In this document: one piece after another, positions 60,604 to 64,000 of the stretch
Layout of the letters: the number at the start of each line of letters is the position of its first letter
Numbering within the stretch: position 1 is the first letter of the stretch
From: JAMXLO01 sp963812505
GTDB lineage: Bacteria > Pseudomonadota > Alphaproteobacteria > Acetobacterales > Acetobacteraceae
Assembly (NCBI GenBank): GCA_963812505.1
Contig: CAWEVM010000007.1
Location: 121,783-185,782, forward strand
Length of the DNA stretch: 64,000 bases
Direction: 5' to 3'
Position numbers and translations under genes: made by a program
The notes under the pieces: model-generated
The model's input: only the letters and a program-made list of their open reading frames with translations
Told to the model about the DNA's origin: nothing
Database searches by the model: none

Positions 60604-62985
60604 GTGGCGCATCTGTTCGCTCAACTCAGCATCCGCAGCAAGATCATCGCCGGGTTCGCCGCCGTACTGATCTGCACCATCGGTCTCGGCCTGTTCTCCA
60701 CCCAGCGGCTGGATGCCGTGAACGGCAACGCGCAAGACATCAAGGACAATTACCTGCCGGGCACGCGGATCCTCGGGCGTCTGGCGCAGGTCAGCGAGCG
60801 CGTGCGATCGAACCGCGGGTCACTGCTGCTGGCGACCACCGATGCGCAGCGCTCGCAGTATGGAGCGACCATCAAGGAGCAGACTGCGATCTACGCGCGG
60901 ACGCGGGAAGACTACCAGCCGCTCGTCTCACCCGGTGAAGAACAGCGCCTGACGGACGCTTTCGATGCGGCGTGGAAGCGCTACCTGGCGCTCGGCGACG
61001 CCAGCTCCGGACTGATGGCGCAGGGCAAGCGGGATGAGGCGATCGCGTTGTTCCTGGGTGATGCATCGAAGGTGATGGTGGAGTTCCGCGAAGCCTTGCA
61101 GGCCGACATCGACCTGAACGTGCGTGAGGGCACGCAGGCTGCCGTTGCCGGTGCGGAGCTTGGCGCATCGGCGCATCGCTGGATCCTGGCGGTGCTGGTG
61201 TTGGCCGCCCTGCTCTGCACCGGCATCGGTTGGGCAATTGTTCGTGGCATTTCCGCGCCCATCGGCGCCATGACCGCAGCGATGCGCCGCCTGGCGGAGG
61301 GCGATACGGCGGTGGAGGTCGTCGGCTCCGGGCGCGGCGACGAGATCGGCGAGATGGCGAAGGCCGTCGAGGTGTTCAAGCAGAATGCCATCGAGCGTGC
61401 CCGTCTGGAGGCTGAACGGAAGGAGCAGGAAGATCGGGCCGCGCAGGAGAAGCAGATCGCCTTGATCGGCATGGCGGAGCAGATCGAGACACAGACGCGG
61501 GATGCGCTGGAGGGGATAGGCTCCCGCAGCGAGACCATGGCGGCGGCAGCAGAGGCGATGGGGGCGTCCGCCAGCCGTACCGGCGACGCCGCCCAGAGCG
61601 CGGCAACGGCCGCGGGGCAGGCCCTGGCCAACGCACAGACCGTCGCGAGTGCCGCGGAGCAGCTCGCCGCATCGATCCGCGAGATCGGCGGTCAGGTCAA
61701 CCAGTCAAACGCCGTCGTGAGCCGCGCGGTCACGGCCGGCAGTGAGACCCGTGCGAAGATGGAAGCGCTGAACGAGCAGGTCGGGCGCATCGGCGCGGTC
61801 GCCGACATGATCGGCGAGATCGCTGCCAAGACCAACCTGTTGGCGCTGAACGCCACCATCGAGGCAGCACGCGCGGGTGACGCCGGCAAAGGCTTCGCCG
61901 TCGTGGCCAGCGAAGTGAAGCAGCTTGCCACGCAGACCGCACGTTCCACCGAGGAGATCACCCGCCACATCGGCGAGGTGCGTGCCGCCACCGGAGAATC
62001 GGTGACGTCGGTGAAGCAGATCGAGCAGACGATTGGTGAGATCAACGCGATCGCCGGTTCGATCGCCGCGGCGGTCGAGGAGCAAGGTGCGGCCACGGCC
62101 GAGATCGCCCGCAACGTCGCGGAGACCGCCGCTGCGGCCGATACGATGACCACCCGAACGACTCAGGTCTCCTCCGAGGCCACGCAGACCGGACGGCGCG
62201 CCGGCGAGGTGCTCGACGGCACGACCGCCTTGAACATCGCTGTGGAAAAGCTGAGGCGCGCGGTGATCCAGGTGGTCCGCACGTCCAGTGCCGAGGTGGA
62301 CAGGCGCGACTATCGTCGCCGCCCGTGCCTGGCCGATGCCACGATCGATGCGCAAGGGCAATCGGCCAAGGCAGTGATCCGTGACATTTCCGAAGGCGGC
62401 TGCCTGGCGGAAACGGCCTTGCGTGGCCAGGCTGGTCAGCGGATCGAACTGATACTCAGCCGCTTCGGCAAGCGCCTTCATGGCAGCGTTGTGCACGCGT
62501 CCGAGGGCAAACTCCGCATCGCCTTCTCCGATGACGGGCTGCAGGCCGGCGACGCCGATCGCATCAGCGTGGAGACGGTCCCGGATCTGGTAAGGCTGAC
62601 CAAGGAGGACCACGTTGCCTTCGTCAAGCACGTGGTCGACATCGTAGAGGCGCGTGAGAAGCCGCCACAGGCTGGGCTGGCGACGGCCCATCACTGCCGC
62701 CTGGGCCGTTGGTACGATGGCATAAGCGATCACGACACCCTGGCACTCGTCTCGTTCAAGGCGCTCGAGGAGCCGCATCACGCGGTGCATGACTTCGGTC
62801 GCAGGGCGCTGGCAGCTTTGACGGTCGACGACATGGCAGCGGCGCAACGTGATGTCGCCGCGATGCGCGAGGCATCAGGCCAAGTTATGGAGGGTCTCGA
62901 CGCGTTTGGCCGCGAGTTCCCGAGCACCATCAGAGCAGGGCGGCAGATGCCGGCGGACAGGCAGCGCAGCATGGCCGCCGCGTGA
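60604..62985 (+). CDS. methyl-accepting chemoreceptor with PilZ and CZB domains
   Basis: A 793-residue receptor. Order: transmembrane helix 1 (about 15-33), a four-helix-bundle sensor in the periplasm, helix 2 (about 193-213), HAMP, the signalling hairpin with EIAAKTNLLALNATIEAARAG, a PilZ domain (about 567-665) and a CZB domain (about 670-760). The PilZ c-di-GMP motif is complete (RRDYRRR at 567-573 and D594-x-S-x-x-G-G). The CZB core has H697-C698-R-L-G-R-W-Y and later histidines. GTG 60604 follows GGAGGA. It could couple c-di-GMP level and zinc or oxidant sensing to taxis. Confidence 0.93.
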   Translation: MAHLFAQLSIRSKIIAGFAAVLICTIGLGLFSTQRLDAVNGNAQDIKDNYLPGTRILGRLAQVSERVRSNRGSLLLATTDAQRSQYGATIKEQTAIYARTREDYQPLVSPGEEQRLTDAFDAAWKRYLALGDASSGLMAQGKRDEAIALFLGDASKVMVEFREALQADIDLNVREGTQAAVAGAELGASAHRWILAVLVLAALLCTGIGWAIVRGISAPIGAMTAAMRRLAEGDTAVEVVGSGRGDEIGEMAKAVEVFKQNAIERARLEAERKEQEDRAAQEKQIALIGMAEQIETQTRDALEGIGSRSETMAAAAEAMGASASRTGDAAQSAATAAGQALANAQTVASAAEQLAASIREIGGQVNQSNAVVSRAVTAGSETRAKMEALNEQVGRIGAVADMIGEIAAKTNLLALNATIEAARAGDAGKGFAVVASEVKQLATQTARSTEEITRHIGEVRAATGESVTSVKQIEQTIGEINAIAGSIAAAVEEQGAATAEIARNVAETAAAADTMTTRTTQVSSEATQTGRRAGEVLDGTTALNIAVEKLRRAVIQVVRTSSAEVDRRDYRRRPCLADATIDAQGQSAKAVIRDISEGGCLAETALRGQAGQRIELILSRFGKRLHGSVVHASEGKLRIAFSDDGLQAGDADRISVETVPDLVRLTKEDHVAFVKHVVDIVEAREKPPQAGLATAHHCRLGRWYDGISDHDTLALVSFKALEEPHHAVHDFGRRALAALTVDDMAAAQRDVAAMREASGQVMEGLDAFGREFPSTIRAGRQMPADRQRSMAAA

Positions 62986-63121
62986 GCCACTTGGCGCAGC
63001 GGCGGAGATGAGGGTGCGCTGCCGTTTACTGTAAATTGATGAACCGACGCGAGACTTGCTGAGACCCCAGCATGTCGACCGGCGCGCTGGCACGCCTCAT
63101 CCCGGTTGGAAGTTCGGCAAC

Positions 63122-64000
63122 ATGGCCGCAACAGACAACAGCGATCTTGACGTCCGGAAGCGCTTCCTCGGGCTAGACGCAGAGGCGTGCCAATTGCTCG
63201 CGGCGTTCTGGCCCACGATCGAACCTCGCCTGCCCGAGATCATGGAGGGGTTCTATCGGCACCTCGTGACAATCCCACACCTCAAGCAAATGGTTGGCGA
63301 GCAGATCCCTCGCCTGAAGCAGGCGCAGGCATCGCACTGGCGGCGGTTGTTTTCCGGGCGCTTCGACGCCGCATATTTCAGCGGTGTGCAGACCATTGGC
63401 AACGTGCATCACAAGATCGGCCTCGAGCCACGCTGGTATATCGGTGGCTACGCCTACGTGCTTAACCGCCTCGTCGCGCTGGCAGTGCGCACGCATCGCT
63501 GGTCGCCACAGAAGCTGGCGTCGCTTATTGCCGCGGTGAATGCCGGCGTCATGCTGGACATGGATATCGCCATCTCCGTGTATCAGGAGGCATTGATCGC
63601 CGAAAAGGTGCAGCGGACACAGCGGCTTGACGGCTTGCTGCGTGGGTTCGAGGCCAAGACGGCCGTCTTGGTCGGCATGGTGGCCTCGGCGGCGACCGAG
63701 TTGGAGTTGACATCGCGGGCCATGGCCTCCACCACCGGTGAGACCGTCGCGCAGGCCACCAACGTCACGGCAGCGGTCGAGGCCGCCAGCATCAATGTGC
63801 AGACTGTCGCATCGGCAGCCGAGGAGCTGTCGGCATCGATTTCGGAAATCGCCCGTCAGGTTGCACAGTCCTCCGAGATCGCCGACCGGGCCGTGCAGGA
63901 CGCCAACCGCACCGACGCCATCGTGAAGACTCTGGCAGAAGGCGCGCAAAAGATCGGCGACGTCGTGGGCCTCATCAGCACCATTGCCGGGCAGACCAAC
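63122..64000 (+). CDS. globin-coupled chemoreceptor (cut by window end)
   Basis: The start of a HemAT-like soluble oxygen sensor: 293 residues lie in the window. The protoglobin domain (about 1-160) has the haem-region signature VHHKIGLEPRWYIGGYAYVL (H96/H97). A methyl-accepting signalling region begins about residue 180 (FEAKTAVLVGMVASAATELELTSRAM, ASAAEELSASISEIARQV) and runs off the end at GDVVGLISTIAGQTN. No transmembrane helix is seen. ATG 63122 fits the family start; no strong ribosome binding site. It should be complete within about 200 further codons. Confidence 0.9.
   Translation, partial: MAATDNSDLDVRKRFLGLDAEACQLLAAFWPTIEPRLPEIMEGFYRHLVTIPHLKQMVGEQIPRLKQAQASHWRRLFSGRFDAAYFSGVQTIGNVHHKIGLEPRWYIGGYAYVLNRLVALAVRTHRWSPQKLASLIAAVNAGVMLDMDIAISVYQEALIAEKVQRTQRLDGLLRGFEAKTAVLVGMVASAATELELTSRAMASTTGETVAQATNVTAAVEAASINVQTVASAAEELSASISEIARQVAQSSEIADRAVQDANRTDAIVKTLAEGAQKIGDVVGLISTIAGQTN

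Noticed and set aside
1..64000. tRNA, rRNA, CRISPR arrays and complete insertion sequences
   Set aside because: Looked for by eye in the intergenic regions; none found. The only transposon trace is the IS1595 fragment.

Overview
The window is GC-rich alphaproteobacterial DNA. Protein families and gene style (N-type ATPase, HrpB, Lhr, GIPC-transferase-like and GH5/CBM genes, many GTG starts, ATGA stop/start overlaps) fit the Rhodospirillales, most likely Acetobacteraceae; the genus cannot be fixed from the sequence. I saw no rRNA or tRNA gene, no CRISPR array and no complete insertion sequence.

Layout. 1-11.3 kb: argH (partial) diverges from a TlpA-like thioredoxin; then an amidase, a chimeric gene scar, a DUF1993 protein, an EthD-fold protein, a ScyD/ScyE-like secreted propeller, a Baeyer-Villiger monooxygenase and a DsbD-type reductase. 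The scar at 2762-3055 joins a dsbD tail to a tlpA tail exactly as the junction of an old tandem duplication would. 11.4-18.7 kb: HrpB helicase, an envelope-stress-like block (HtrA protease, OmpR-type regulator, histidine kinase, small secreted protein) and a frameshifted HNH protein. 18.8-19.7 kb: IS1595 debris and apparently non-coding DNA. 19.7-39.4 kb: an exopolysaccharide region with a secreted GH5-like enzyme carrying CBM60-like modules, an initiating sugar-phosphate transferase, a degenerate tyrosine-kinase-like ATPase, a Wzz-type chain-length protein, two GT4 and two WecB/TagA/CpsF glycosyltransferases, a GIPC-transferase-like protein, two epimerase paralogues, a GMC oxidoreductase, a fatty-acid-hydroxylase-like membrane protein and a FemAB-like acyltransferase. 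No Wzx, Wzy or Wza is visible here.

39.5-47.9 kb: a CBS-domain protein leads a complete N-type ATPase operon (atpDCQRBEFAG), followed on the other strand by a receiver-domain protein and a tandem universal stress protein. 48.0-52.2 kb: an lhr helicase gene with two apparent frameshifts. 52.4-57.2 kb: a small helical protein, a three-subunit PaoABC-like molybdenum aldehyde oxidoreductase and an exported nitroreductase. 57.6-64 kb: ugd, a class I glutamine amidotransferase, an SDR, a chemoreceptor with PilZ and CZB domains, and a globin-coupled chemoreceptor cut by the window end.

Three FNR/FixK-type palindromes (39543, 47976, 52339) stand upstream of the CBS/N-ATPase operon, the universal stress gene and the oxidoreductase operon. 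This suggests one low-oxygen regulon and agrees with the oxygen-sensing chemoreceptor at the right end. Four separate frameshifts in otherwise well-conserved genes mean either recent gene decay or assembly indels.
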